Positions 17,293-26,228 are shown, counted from the stretch's first letter. The stretch: 64,000 nt of DNA from Desulfocicer sp963675955 (GCA_963675955.2 CAXXVR010000002.1:1-64000), one strand, 5' to 3'. Made by a program: numbers and translations. Notes: a model not told the origin generated them from the sequence alone.

Positions 17293-18375
17293 ATGATAGA
17301 GATGTTTCGTTCCTGGTTTCACCGGTATTTTTCAGATCCCCAGCTTATTATTCTGGGAGCCATGCTGCTGGTGGGATTTTTAACGGTTTATTTTCTGGGA
17401 AGTATGCTGATGCCGGTTTTTATGGGCATTATCATCGCATACCTTCTGGAGGGAATTGTTCAGTGGCTTCATTCTTTTAAGGTGCCCAGAAAAGCTGCCA
17501 TTCTCATAGTGTTTATTCTTTTTATTACCTGCTTTGTGATTACTGTGGTGGGATTGTTTCCCCTGCTGTCCCGACAGGTGGTACAGTTTGTCCAGGAATT
17601 ACCTTCCATGCTCAGCAAAGGGCAAAAAGGGCTTCAGGCCCTGCTGGAACAATATCCGGATCTCATCAGCCGGGCACAGATTAATGAATTGATCACCTCC
17701 ATTGCATCGGAAATCTATAACCAGGTGCAACAGATTTTGTCGTTTTCCCTGGCATCATTAAAAAACGTTATTGTGATTATTGTTTATCTGGTGCTCGTTC
17801 CTTTGCTGATCTTTTTTTTCCTGAAGGACAAGCAGGTGATTCTGGACTGGCTCAAAGGATTCCTGCCAGATAACCGGGATCTCTCAAAAATGGTTTGGCA
17901 TGAGGTAAACCTTGAAATTACCAATTATATCCGGGGAAAAATATGGGAGATTCTCATCGTCTGGGCGGTGAGTTATATCACCTTTATATCGTTTCATTTA
18001 AAATTTTCTCTGCTGCTCTCCCTTCTGGTGGGGCTGTCTGTATTGATTCCTTATATTGGTGCGGCCGTGATTTTTTTACCCGTTACGCTGGTTGCTTTTT
18101 TTCAGTGGGGCTTTGTTTCTAAAACTGCCTGGCTCATGCTTTCCTACGGTATTATCCAAGCCCTGGACGGTAATCTTCTGGTGCCTTTGCTCCTGTCCGG
18201 GGTGGTGAGCCTGCATCCTGTGGCCATTATCATGGCGGTACTGGTCTTTGGGGGGTTGTGGGGGGCATGGGGATTGTTTCTTGCCATTCCACTTGCCACA
18301 CTGGTGCATGCGGTGCTCAAAGCTTGGATGGGAAAGCAGGACACCTATAAATACAAAAAATTTATTGAGCGTTGA
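17293..18375 (+). CDS. AI-2E/PerM-family membrane transport protein
   Basis: 360 residues with the usual PerM layout. Two N-terminal membrane helices ('LIILGAMLLVGFLTVYFLGS', 'MGIIIAYLLEGIVQWLHS') and a third helix come first. A soluble loop (residues ~100-145, 'LPSMLSKGQKGLQALLEQYP') follows, then a cluster of helices with the family's 'YIGAAVIFLP' and 'NLLVPLLLSGVVSLHPVAI'. Members export small molecules or ions; the substrate cannot be told from sequence. GAGGG precedes the ATG. The gene stands alone. Confidence 0.88.
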   Translation: MIEMFRSWFHRYFSDPQLIILGAMLLVGFLTVYFLGSMLMPVFMGIIIAYLLEGIVQWLHSFKVPRKAAILIVFILFITCFVITVVGLFPLLSRQVVQFVQELPSMLSKGQKGLQALLEQYPDLISRAQINELITSIASEIYNQVQQILSFSLASLKNVIVIIVYLVLVPLLIFFFLKDKQVILDWLKGFLPDNRDLSKMVWHEVNLEITNYIRGKIWEILIVWAVSYITFISFHLKFSLLLSLLVGLSVLIPYIGAAVIFLPVTLVAFFQWGFVSKTAWLMLSYGIIQALDGNLLVPLLLSGVVSLHPVAIIMAVLVFGGLWGAWGLFLAIPLATLVHAVLKAWMGKQDTYKYKKFIER

Positions 18376-18404
18376 GGGATTGGTCATCGCATGGGTTTTT
18401 TCTT

Positions 18405-18522
18405 ATAAACCCACATGTCCTGTCTGACACAACTAAGATAGGGTCGTAGACGCGGGGCCAAATGGCATTATGCCGCCCCTTCCCCGGCCCCGGAATCTTT
18501 CCATGCGCAGAATCGCATTTTT
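18405..18522 (+). repeat. R1 dispersed palindromic repeat, copy A
   Basis: Carries the R1 start block: CATGTCCTGTC, GACACAAC, GGGTCGTAGACGC and CAAATGGCATTATGCCGCC, then a C-rich stretch. Other copies in the window are at about 20139, 26229, 27176, 30010 and 40577. The internal palindrome is short here. Confidence 0.7.
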
Positions 18523-18536
18523 TCTTTAAAAAAAGC

Positions 18537-18565
18537 TTGACTCTTTGGGGGAGGTTGATTAATAA
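18537..18565 (+). promoter_or_regulatory. strong sigma-70-type promoter ahead of a possible small RNA
   Basis: TTGACT (18537-18542), 17-bp spacer, TAATAA (18560-18565). Transcription would begin near 18572. No open frame follows before the terminator at 18715. Confidence 0.5.
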
Positions 18566-18571
18566 TCGATA

Positions 18572-18757
18572 TATTAATATATTTTTTAAACGAGGATTTG
18601 ATGACACATCGATATTTCTATTTTTTTATATTTACCTGCTTCAGCGGCTTTTATTTTACAAGGTCTGCTGATGGGGAGTTTATGTAAAGTATCGAAAGAT
18701 TACACGTGAATTCAAACCATGGGCAGACTGAGCTTCAGTAATCCCATGGTTTTTTTG
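18572..18757 (+). ncRNA. candidate small RNA or attenuated leader upstream of livJ
   Basis: About 185 nt between a good promoter and an intrinsic terminator, without a convincing ORF. It lies 200 bp upstream of the branched-chain amino-acid transport operon. It could be an independent sRNA or a leader whose terminator controls read-through into livJ. I do not recognise a known riboswitch class. Confidence 0.35.
18715..18757 (+). terminator. intrinsic terminator in the leader of the liv operon
   Basis: AACCATGGG and CCCATGGTT form a 9-bp stem around a 19-nt loop and are followed by a run of T. The nearest upstream gene ends 340 bp earlier, so this probably ends a separate leader or small RNA. 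Confidence 0.65.
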
Positions 18758-18956
18758 TTTTTAAGGCTGTGGGTGTATACTCTCAGCCTTTTTTAATATG
18801 TGCCGAATGTTGTCTGGTCTTAAGCTTGAACCTATGGACGAACTGCCCTTGTGGCGATGCGGACTGTTTTTGTGGATCAGAATAAATTCGGTGGTGATTG
18901 AGTGCCCTGGTTTTATTTCACATTTTAATACACCCTGAACAGAGGAGATTATTCAA

Positions 18957-20099
18957 ATGTTGTTGCGAAAAACCACACTCGGCATCCTTGTCACGTTGCT
19001 TTGTCTTTCCCCGGCGATTTTACTGGCCAGTTCCGTGTACAAGGTGGGGGGGATTTTTTCTTCCACCGGAAGGGCATCCTTTCTGGGAGATCCGGAAAAA
19101 AAAACCATGGAAATGATGGTTGAAAAGATCAATGCTGCAGGTGGCATTGACGGGCATCTTCTGGAAGCTGTTATCTACGATTCCGAGGGTGATCCTGCCA
19201 AGGCTGTAAGTGCCGTGAACAAACTGATTCACAAGGATAATGTTCTTGCCATCATCGGTCCATCCACCACACCTACTACCCTTGCCATCGTTAATTTTGT
19301 GGAGCGTGCCCAGGTGCCTCTCATCAGCTGTGCGGCCGGTGTGGCCATCACCTCTCCTGTAAAACCTTGGGTGTTCAAGACCGCCCAGAGTGATCTTCTG
19401 GCCGTGGCTGCCGTGTATAAACATATGCGGGCCCGGGGCATTAAAAAAATCGGCATCATCACCGTTTCTAATTCCTTTGGAGAAAGCGGTAAGGCACAAC
19501 TTCTGGCCCAGGCTGCCGATTTCGACCTTGAAGTGGTGCAGGTCGAAAGTTTTGGTGCCAAGGATACTGATACCACGGCCCAGCTGACTAAGATTAAATC
19601 TGCCCTCCCCGATGCCATTGTGTGCTGGGGAACCAACCCCGGTCCTGCTGTGGTGGCAAAAAATGTTAAACAATTGAAAATTGAGATTCCCCTTTACCAG
19701 AGCCATGGTGTGGCCTCCCCCAAATTCATTGAGCTTGCCGGTGACGCCGCCGAAGGCATTACCTTGCCCACGGGTAAGATTCTTGTTACTGGGCTGCTGG
19801 CAGCCGATGATGTCCAAAAGAAAATTCTGGAAGATTATCAAGTGGATTACAGTGCTAGATATAAGGGTAATGTTTCTGGATTTGGAGGATATGCCTTTGA
19901 TGCGGTGAATATTCTTGCACAGGCATTAAAGGGCAGTGATGGAGATAGAAAAAAGATTCGCCAGGCTCTGGAATCCACAAAAAAGTATGTGGGTGCCACG
20001 GGTGAGTTTAATTTTTCTGATGAAGACCATAACGGGCTTTCTCCGGAGGCCTTTGTTATGGTGGAGATCAAGGGGGGTACCTGGTCGTTAATTAAATAA
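18957..20099 (+). CDS. livJ: branched-chain amino acid (or aromatic/organic acid) ABC transporter substrate-binding protein
   Basis: 380 residues with a signal peptide (cut near 'AILLASS') and AGGAG upstream. It is a type I periplasmic binding protein: 'GIFSSTGRASFLGDPEKKTM', 'GGIDGHLLEAVIYDSEGDPA' and 'VLAIIGPSTTPTTLAIV' are the typical ligand-lobe segments. It captures the substrate for the LivHMGF permease encoded downstream. The terminal PaaK-like CoA ligase of the cluster hints that the ligand may be an aromatic or branched carboxylic acid rather than only leucine/valine; this is inference from context. Confidence 0.9.
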   Translation: MLLRKTTLGILVTLLCLSPAILLASSVYKVGGIFSSTGRASFLGDPEKKTMEMMVEKINAAGGIDGHLLEAVIYDSEGDPAKAVSAVNKLIHKDNVLAIIGPSTTPTTLAIVNFVERAQVPLISCAAGVAITSPVKPWVFKTAQSDLLAVAAVYKHMRARGIKKIGIITVSNSFGESGKAQLLAQAADFDLEVVQVESFGAKDTDTTAQLTKIKSALPDAIVCWGTNPGPAVVAKNVKQLKIEIPLYQSHGVASPKFIELAGDAAEGITLPTGKILVTGLLAADDVQKKILEDYQVDYSARYKGNVSGFGGYAFDAVNILAQALKGSDGDRKKIRQALESTKKYVGATGEFNFSDEDHNGLSPEAFVMVEIKGGTWSLIK

Positions 20100-20135
20100 C
20101 GTAAATATTCGGCCAGCACCCGAATATTCACTAAA
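20100..20135. repeat. R2 repeat, short remnant
   Basis: GTAAATATTCGGCCAGCACC followed directly by CGAATATTCAC: the two outer ends of an R2 element joined with the middle lost. It abuts R1 copy B. Confidence 0.5.
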
Positions 20136-20138
20136 TAA

Positions 20139-20325
20139 CGGGCATATCCTGTCGGACACAACAAATAGAGGCTCGTAGATGTTGAGCCAAATGGTATTAT
20201 ACCGCCGCCCCCCCCGACGGGCAATGGGTCCGGACCGGAACTGTAGACAGCTCAATTGTCCGGTTCCTATTGCCCATCGGGGAGGCGGCTCTGCTGAATT
20301 TGCCTTGGAGACTGCCTTTTCATAT
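20139..20325 (+). repeat. R1 dispersed palindromic repeat, copy B (full length)
   Basis: Start block ATATCCTGTC / GACACAAC / GCTCGTAGATG / CAAATGGTATTATACCGCC. A long inverted repeat follows whose arms read CGACGGGCAATGGGTCCGG and, on the right, CCGGTTCCTATTGCCCATCG, with complementary CTGTAGACAG in the centre. It ends GACTGCCTTTTCATA. It fills most of the livJ-livH gap and would fold into a long hairpin in the operon transcript. Confidence 0.75.
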
Positions 20326-20478
20326 AAAAATAAAGATTTATGTTGGATTACAGGATTTTTTCTGGAATCCGACATGGATCATAAAAAACAGGGCTTGATT
20401 TGAACATATGCTGCTTTTGGCAGTCGGTGGCGTAATGGTGTCAATGTTTGTGATTAACCCCAGAGAACAGGAAAATCC

Positions 20479-21354
20479 ATGCAGGAGATTATTCAATATC
20501 TTTTTTCAGGTGTTACCACCGGTGCCATCTATGCGGTGATTGCCGTGGGGCTGTCCATGCTGTACAGCTCCACGGAATTGATCAATTTTGCCCATGGTGA
20601 ATTTGTCATGCTCGGGGCCATGGCCATTGTGACCCTGTGGGTGCACATGTCTCTGCCCCTTCCGGTGGCCTTTGTCGGTGCCGTTGCCGTGGGGTGCTGC
20701 ATGGGGCTTTTATTTGAACGATTTGCCATCCGCACCGCCGGAAATCCTCAGCCCATTGTGCTGGTGATCATCACGGTGGGGGCTTCTATTTTTCTGCGGG
20801 GGGTGGCCATGATCGTATGGGGAAAGGATCCCTTCAGTGTTCCCTCCTTTTCCAGCCATGAATCCATAGAAATCGCCGGGGCAGCCTTGCTTCCCCAGAG
20901 CATCTGGATTGTGGCGGCGGCGGTGATTCTGGCCGGAGGCATTCATTTCTTCTTTAAAAAAACACTGACGGGCAAGGCCATGGTGGCCTGTGCCGTGAAT
21001 AAAAAAGCGGCCTGGCTGTCGGGAATTCCATCGGAACGGATGGGGGTTCTTGCCTTTGCCATGAGCACGGGTTCCGGGGCCATTGCCGGTGTGTTCATTG
21101 CCCCAATTACCATGAGCAGTTATGACATGGGCACCATGCTGGTACTTAAAGGGTTCTGTGCTGCCATGATTGGCGGACTTGGCAGCCTGTGGGGGGCCTT
21201 TGCAGGGGGCATTCTTCTGGGGGTGCTGGAATCCCTGGGGGCCGGGCTGATTTCATCGGGTTCCAAGGATGCCATTGCCTTTATTTTGCTCTTGTTAATT
21301 CTTTACATCTGTCCCGGGGGGCTGTTTTCAGCAAAAGAGGCAAAACGGTTTTAA
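20479..21354 (+). CDS. livH: branched-chain-type ABC transporter permease LivH
   Basis: 291 residues, eight or so membrane helices, family start 'YLFSGVTTGAIYAVIAVGLS' and 'NFAHGEFVMLGAMA', and the C-terminal 'MIGGLGSLWGAFAGGILLGV' that contacts the ATPase. It forms the inner-membrane channel with LivM. AGGA precedes the ATG. It is separated from livJ by an R1 hairpin, a common position for elements that reduce permease expression relative to the abundant binding protein. Confidence 0.93.
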   Translation: MQEIIQYLFSGVTTGAIYAVIAVGLSMLYSSTELINFAHGEFVMLGAMAIVTLWVHMSLPLPVAFVGAVAVGCCMGLLFERFAIRTAGNPQPIVLVIITVGASIFLRGVAMIVWGKDPFSVPSFSSHESIEIAGAALLPQSIWIVAAAVILAGGIHFFFKKTLTGKAMVACAVNKKAAWLSGIPSERMGVLAFAMSTGSGAIAGVFIAPITMSSYDMGTMLVLKGFCAAMIGGLGSLWGAFAGGILLGVLESLGAGLISSGSKDAIAFILLLLILYICPGGLFSAKEAKRF

Positions 21355-21357
21355 ATT

Positions 21358-22347
21358 ATGGACGATAATAAAAAAAAGACCCTGGTGGAAAATATAGCGT
21401 TTCTGGTGATGATCCTGTTCTGCGGGATTTGGATTAAAAATACCTATTATCTGCAGATTATGACCTTCATCGGCATCAATACCCTGCTTGCCCTGGGCCT
21501 TAACATGCTCATGGGATATGCCGGTCAGGTATCGTTGGGACATGCTGCCTTTTACGGCATCGGCGCTTATACCACGGCTATTCTTTCGGGAACATATGGC
21601 ATGTCTCCCTGGCTTGCCCTGGTGTGTGCCGTGGCCTGTGCCGTATTCATTGCCCTTGTGGTGGGGCTTCCCACCCTTAAGCTTTCCGGTTACTATCTGG
21701 GTATGGGTACATTGGGATTTGGCATGATTGTTAATATCCTTTTCCGGGAGTGGAGTACTGTCACTGGCGGTTCTTCTGGGTTTGTGGGTATCCCCATGCT
21801 GACGGCGGGTTCCATTTCTTTCATGTCGGGCCGAAATTATTTCTTTCTGGTGTGGATGGTGGTCCTGGTGGCCATTCTTCTGTGCCGCAGAATTCTTTCT
21901 TCACGCATGGGACGGGCGCTGCGATCCATCCATGATGGCGAGAACGCCTCCCTGGCCGTGGGGGTCAATACCCATTTCCTTAAATTGCAGATTTTCATGT
22001 TCAGTGCGGCCCTGGGTGCCATTGCCGGATTTCTCTATGCCCATTTTGTCATGTTCATCAGCCCGGAATCATTTGGGTTCATGGTATCGGTGAAGATGGT
22101 GACCATGGTGGTCATTGGGGGCATGGCAAGTGTCTGGGGAGCCCTGCTGGGTGCATCGGTGCTTACGCTTCTGCCCGAAGTGCTTCACGGTTTTGCCGAG
22201 TATGAAATGATTATTTTCGGGATGATTCTCATGCTTGTCATGATTTTCATGCCCCAGGGACTCACCCGGGGGCTTTTGGATATCTATCTGCATTCCAGGA
22301 AAAAAAGGGGTAAATATTCGGCCAGAAACCCATCTTCACCTGATTAG
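21358..22347 (+). CDS. livM: branched-chain-type ABC transporter permease LivM
   Basis: 329 residues, 3 bp after livH. Family segments are 'NMLMGYAGQVSLGHAAFYGI', 'SGYYLGMGTLGFGMIVNILF' and the coupling motif 'VVIGGMASVWGALLGA'. It pairs with LivH. The C-terminus is short and basic (HSRKKRGKYSARN) and runs into an R2 repeat, which supplies its last codons. Confidence 0.93.
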   Translation: MDDNKKKTLVENIAFLVMILFCGIWIKNTYYLQIMTFIGINTLLALGLNMLMGYAGQVSLGHAAFYGIGAYTTAILSGTYGMSPWLALVCAVACAVFIALVVGLPTLKLSGYYLGMGTLGFGMIVNILFREWSTVTGGSSGFVGIPMLTAGSISFMSGRNYFFLVWMVVLVAILLCRRILSSRMGRALRSIHDGENASLAVGVNTHFLKLQIFMFSAALGAIAGFLYAHFVMFISPESFGFMVSVKMVTMVVIGGMASVWGALLGASVLTLLPEVLHGFAEYEMIIFGMILMLVMIFMPQGLTRGLLDIYLHSRKKRGKYSARNPSSPD

Positions 22348-22441
22348 GCCTGCTCACATAGCATTTGTTATGCTACGCAGTTCCAGCCAGGTGAATATGG
22401 GGCTCTAAACATTTACAATCCCAAACCGAATAGTTACAGAA
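22313..22441. repeat. R2 dispersed inverted repeat between livM and livG
   Basis: Starts TAAATATTCGGCCAG inside the end of livM and continues CCCATCTTCACCTGATTAGG, GCCTGCTCACATAGC and TTGTTATGCTACGCAG. The inverted arm CCAGGTGAATATGGGG comes next, and it ends CAAACCGAATAGTTACAG. Compare the copies at 50608 and 51213. Confidence 0.75.
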
Positions 22442-22485
22442 AGGGGATGACCCTTTTAAAAAAGATAGAGGTATAGACAGAAATC

Positions 22486-23325
22486 ATGATGACAGATCTT
22501 GAGACACCCCCTGCCCGGGAAAATAATGAGTCAGCCCTTGTATCTTCCTCCGGGAGTGAGACTGCCCGGGCCATGCTGGAAGTAAGTTCACTGACCAAAC
22601 GGTTTGGTGGAGTGACTGCCCAGGACAATATCTCATTTGCCATTGAACCGGGAATCGTGTGCGGACTCATCGGTCCCAATGGTGCGGGAAAGACCACCTT
22701 GTTTAACATGATCACCGGGATTTATAAGCCAGACAGTGGTCAGGTGCTCTTTAACGGCAAATCCACCCGGAAAATGGCCGTATATCAACTGGTAAAGGCG
22801 GGCATTGCCCGGACCTTTCAACATGTGGAATTGTTCGGTTCCATGACCCTGCTTGAAAATGTGCTGGTGGGCATGCATGTCAGAACCAAAAGTGGGTTTT
22901 GGGGGGCGGTGACCCGTATGCCGTGGGTGATGAAAGAAGAACGAGATGCCCGGGAAAAAGCCCTTGGATTACTCGATTTTACAGGACTGGCTGATTATGC
23001 CCATCGACCGGCCGGAGATCTTCCTGTGGGACGTCAGAAAATGGCGGAAATCGCCCGGGCCCTGGCTTCGGATCCCCGGTTGCTGTTGCTGGATGAGCCC
23101 GCCGCCGGCTTGAACGCTGTGGAAACCGATGCCCTGGGGCGATTGATCGAGAAGGTGAAAAAAAAGGGCGTGACCATGATGCTGGTGGAGCATGACATGA
23201 GCCTTGCCATGGGGATTTCCGATAAACTCATTGTCCTTGACCGGGGCAGAAAACTGGCCGAAGGTACCCCCCGGGAGATTCAGAATAATCAGGCGGTGAT
23301 GGAGGCCTATCTGGGCCAGGGATAA
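22486..23325 (+). CDS. livG: ABC transporter ATP-binding protein LivG
   Basis: 279 residues with an N-terminal extension of about 28 residues before the usual start of the domain. Walker A 'GPNGAGKTT', Q loop 'RTFQHVELFG', a signature that reads 'DLPVGRQKMAEIARAL' as usual for LivG, Walker B 'LLLLDEPAAGLN' and H loop 'LVEHDM'. It drives transport together with LivF. Confidence 0.93.
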   Translation: MMTDLETPPARENNESALVSSSGSETARAMLEVSSLTKRFGGVTAQDNISFAIEPGIVCGLIGPNGAGKTTLFNMITGIYKPDSGQVLFNGKSTRKMAVYQLVKAGIARTFQHVELFGSMTLLENVLVGMHVRTKSGFWGAVTRMPWVMKEERDAREKALGLLDFTGLADYAHRPAGDLPVGRQKMAEIARALASDPRLLLLDEPAAGLNAVETDALGRLIEKVKKKGVTMMLVEHDMSLAMGISDKLIVLDRGRKLAEGTPREIQNNQAVMEAYLGQG

Positions 23326-23362
23326 TCAGGGCGGGATTGCTTTGCAGGAATAAAATAAATAT

Positions 23363-24109
23363 ATGCTGAGAATCAAAAATTTAAAATGCAGTTATGGCAG
23401 TATTGTTGCGGTGCATGGGGTCAGCCTTTCGGTGAAGGAAGGAGAACTTATTTCCATTATCGGTGCCAATGGAGCAGGCAAGAGTACATTGCTGCTGGCT
23501 ATCTGTGGTCTTCTGAAAACCTGGGACGGGGAAATCCTTTTCCAGGACAGCGACCTTAAGGGCATGTCTCCGCCGGCCATTGTCCGGGCCGGGATCAGCA
23601 TGGTTCCCGAAGGGCGGCAGATTTTTTCTCCTTTAAGCGTCATGGATAACCTGAAAATGGGTGCCTACACCATGTATCGCAAGGGATTGAAATCCCAGGT
23701 GGAAGATGATCTTAAAATGATAATGGATATGTTTCCCATTCTCCGGGAACGAGCGGATCAGCTGGCAGGCACCCTGTCCGGGGGGGAACAGCAGATGCTG
23801 GCCATTGGTCGGGCACTGATGGCAAGGCCCCGTCTGCTGGTTTTGGATGAACCCTCCATGGGACTTGCTCCTAAAATTGTGGATATGATTTTCGGGGTGA
23901 TTACCACTTTACGAAGCCAGGGGGTCACCATCCTTCTGGTGGAGCAAAATGCAAGGGCCGCCCTGAAGATTGCCGACAGGGGATACGTACTGGAGACCGG
24001 GAAAATGGTGCTCCAGGGAAGTGCCGATGAGCTTTTACTGGATGATGATGTAAAGCGGGCCTACCTGGGCCAGGATTATGGTGATTTTTATGACGGGAGG
24101 GATCAGTGA
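23363..24109 (+). CDS. livF: ABC transporter ATP-binding protein LivF
   Basis: 248 residues. Walker A 'GANGAGKST', signature 'LSGGEQQMLAIGRALM', Walker B 'LLVLDEPSMGLAP' and H loop 'LLVEQNA'. Its stop overlaps the start of the CoA ligase gene (TGATG), so the ligase is coupled to the transporter. Confidence 0.93.
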   Translation: MLRIKNLKCSYGSIVAVHGVSLSVKEGELISIIGANGAGKSTLLLAICGLLKTWDGEILFQDSDLKGMSPPAIVRAGISMVPEGRQIFSPLSVMDNLKMGAYTMYRKGLKSQVEDDLKMIMDMFPILRERADQLAGTLSGGEQQMLAIGRALMARPRLLVLDEPSMGLAPKIVDMIFGVITTLRSQGVTILLVEQNARAALKIADRGYVLETGKMVLQGSADELLLDDDVKRAYLGQDYGDFYDGRDQ

Positions 24110-25368
24110 TGCTGGATGTAACGGTGGAAGAAAAAGAGCAACTCAAACTGGAGCGACTGCAGAGCACTTTAAACCGGGCGTGCAAAAATGTGCCCTTTCA
24201 TCGTAACCGGCTCCTGGAACTGAACATTCTTCCCCAGGATATTGTATCGCTCAAAGATCTGGAAAAATTGCCCTTCATGGATCGCACCCATCTTGGAACC
24301 CATTATCCTTACGGTCTTTTTGCTGTACCCCTCAGGGACATTGTCAGGATTCATACCGCACCCGGTACCGGTGCCAGCCCTTCCATCAGCGGCTACACAA
24401 GGGCGGATCTCTTGATCTGGAAAAAACTGGTGGCCAGAAGTTTTGAGGCTGCCGGGGTCACAAGCCTTGATATCATCCAGATTCATCTGCCACCGGGACT
24501 TGCCAACTGGGGCCGGGATTATAAGGATGGCGGTGAGGCCATGGGGGCCGGTGTGATTCCCAATTCGCCTCTTTCCCTTGCCAAAACCCTCATGGTGCTG
24601 CGGGATTATAAAACCACCACCCTGGTGACCACGCCGGCCTTTGCCGAGCAGCTCATGGAACATATGTTTGACCAGGAGCGAAACCCCAATGAGCTGAACC
24701 TGAAAAGGGTGATTCTGGTGGGTGAACCTGTGGATGAAAAATCCGTGGCCGACCTGGAAGAACGACTGCATGTGGATGTGTGGCTCAATTACGGGCTGAG
24801 TGAAATCCCCGGCCCAGCCATTGCCCATGAATGCGGCAGCCGTTGCGATACCCATGCCTGCGGCAGTCATTGCGGCCTTCACATCAATGATGATCACATC
24901 CTGCCGGAAATCATTGACCCGGCCACGGGCATGCCGGTGCCCATGGGAGAAAAGGGTGAACTGGTGCTGACCACGTTGTCTGCCAGGGCCTTTCCCCTGA
25001 TCCGTTTTCGCACCGGTGACATGGCACGGTTTGTCACCGAGCCCTGCGGCTGCAGTTCTCCGTTGATGAAGATGGAGTGGCTAAAGGAACGGGTGGGTAA
25101 TATGATCATCATCTCCGGCATCAAGGTTTCTCTGGATCAGGTGAAGGTTTATCTTGGGCAGGCGCTGGGCATGCAGTGCCCGGATTGCACCGTGGAGCGG
25201 ATTCGCCAGGGCGGCACGGAAACGCTTGGAATATCACTTGTAATGGATGATGTGCTTTTTTCCGATGAGATCAAGAATCTGGAAAAATTAATGGTTCGCA
25301 CCGAAGAGACCCTGGCCGAGCAGGTGGGGGTACCTGTGAAAATTGGGTTGGTGCAGAAGCGGATGTGA
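24109..25368 (+). CDS. PaaK-like adenylate-forming CoA ligase
   Basis: 419 residues from the ATG at 24109; GGGAGG precedes it and the ATG overlaps the livF stop. It resembles phenylacetate-CoA ligases: N-terminal 'ACKNVPFHRNRL', nucleotide loop 'APGTGASPSISGYT' (degenerate compared with the usual SSGTTGxP), 'NYGLSEIPGP', 'GELVLTTLSARAFPLIRFRT' and the hinge before 'GNMIIISGIKVS'. Oddity: where the family normally reads directly into 'GLHINDDH', there is a Cys/His-rich insert (ECGSRCDTHACGSHCGLH) that could bind a metal, plus 'EPCGCSSPL' later. It should convert an imported carboxylic acid to its CoA thioester with ATP. The substrate is unknown. Confidence 0.82.
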   Translation: MLDVTVEEKEQLKLERLQSTLNRACKNVPFHRNRLLELNILPQDIVSLKDLEKLPFMDRTHLGTHYPYGLFAVPLRDIVRIHTAPGTGASPSISGYTRADLLIWKKLVARSFEAAGVTSLDIIQIHLPPGLANWGRDYKDGGEAMGAGVIPNSPLSLAKTLMVLRDYKTTTLVTTPAFAEQLMEHMFDQERNPNELNLKRVILVGEPVDEKSVADLEERLHVDVWLNYGLSEIPGPAIAHECGSRCDTHACGSHCGLHINDDHILPEIIDPATGMPVPMGEKGELVLTTLSARAFPLIRFRTGDMARFVTEPCGCSSPLMKMEWLKERVGNMIIISGIKVSLDQVKVYLGQALGMQCPDCTVERIRQGGTETLGISLVMDDVLFSDEIKNLEKLMVRTEETLAEQVGVPVKIGLVQKRM

Positions 25369-25811
25369 TCTGTGTTTTTCTATTTTGATTGTGGTCGTGT
25401 TGCCTGGACAATTGGTGATATTAGACTTGGTTTATCGGCCACACTGTTTAAGGTTAGCGGTTTGTTTATGGGGAATACTTAATATTGCTGCCAGAAGTTA
25501 AGTCTGATAGATTTTTACCCATGAGAAAAAATTATAAGTCAATTCTGTAGACAATCCTCACATTTTGTGCATCTACTCAAATTGGGTTATGTTAATTAAT
25601 AATACTTTAAATCCAGTCTTGATAAACCTGTAAGCAGTCGACTCATTAATTTTTTACCAATAGTGTAATGTCATAGTTTAACCTTAGGATAGTTGATCCC
25701 GGGTAATCCTTTATAGACTGCCCAACCCTGATTTTTTAATTTTTAGCCTTGACTATACACTAGTTCAAGTATCATCGCCTTTTCATTAACACATCAGTCA
25801 GGAGGTCTACC
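25369..25811. repeat. 443-bp gene-free region with an R4 repeat at its right end
   Basis: About 25690-25776 reads, on the minus strand, ACTAGTGTATAGTCAAGG, then AAAATT, CAGGGTTGGGCAGTCTAT and GGATCAACTATCCTAAGG. The same order of blocks occurs on the plus strand at 40730-40825. The rest (25370-25690) is A/T-rich and shows no ORF, RNA or clear promoter. Confidence 0.5.
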
Positions 25812-26228
25812 ATGTATGACAGACGAGATTTTTTCAAGACAACCACTGCCGCAGCTGCATCCATTATGGTGGCAGGTTCAGCCCTACCAGCCCTTGCCAG
25901 CACCAGCAGCACCGCCATGTACACCAATATCGTCTATACCAGGGCTAACCCTGGTAAATGGGCAAGTAAAGTGGACAGCCATGCCCCCCAGGTGACCGTA
26001 AATGGGACCACGGTTCGGGTTGCCACCAAACATTCCATGTCCAATGCGCATTTCATTGTAAGACATACCTTGATTCTTGAAGACGGGACTTACCAGGGGG
26101 CAAAAACCTTTAGCCCTGAAGATAAACCTGAATCACGGTATGAATTACCTGAAGGATACAGGGGAAAAATTTTCGTAACCAGTTTTTGCAACAAGCATGA
26201 TTTCTGGCTCACCGAAATCAATGTCTGA
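25812..26228 (+). CDS. Tat-exported superoxide reductase (desulfoferrodoxin iron-centre II domain)
   Basis: 138 residues. The N-terminus 'YDRRDFFKTTTAAAA' is a twin-arginine signal followed by a hydrophobic stretch. The mature domain keeps the five ligands of the superoxide reductase Fe(His)4Cys site: His in 'DSHAPQV', two His in 'TKHSMSNAHFIV', and Cys and His in 'FCNKHDFW'. It lacks the N-terminal rubredoxin-like centre I, so it is a one-iron (neelaredoxin-like) form. It would reduce superoxide to peroxide outside the cytoplasm. AGGAGG lies upstream. It stands alone. Confidence 0.85.
   Translation: MYDRRDFFKTTTAAAASIMVAGSALPALASTSSTAMYTNIVYTRANPGKWASKVDSHAPQVTVNGTTVRVATKHSMSNAHFIVRHTLILEDGTYQGAKTFSPEDKPESRYELPEGYRGKIFVTSFCNKHDFWLTEINV

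Noticed and set aside
20139..20325. R1 hairpin as an intrinsic terminator after livJ
   Set aside because: No T run follows the palindrome, and the liv genes continue on the same strand; a processing or stabilising role fits better.
24169..24897. 242-codon minus-strand frame
   Set aside because: It is antisense to the PaaK-like ligase; the His-rich sequence simply mirrors the ligase codons.
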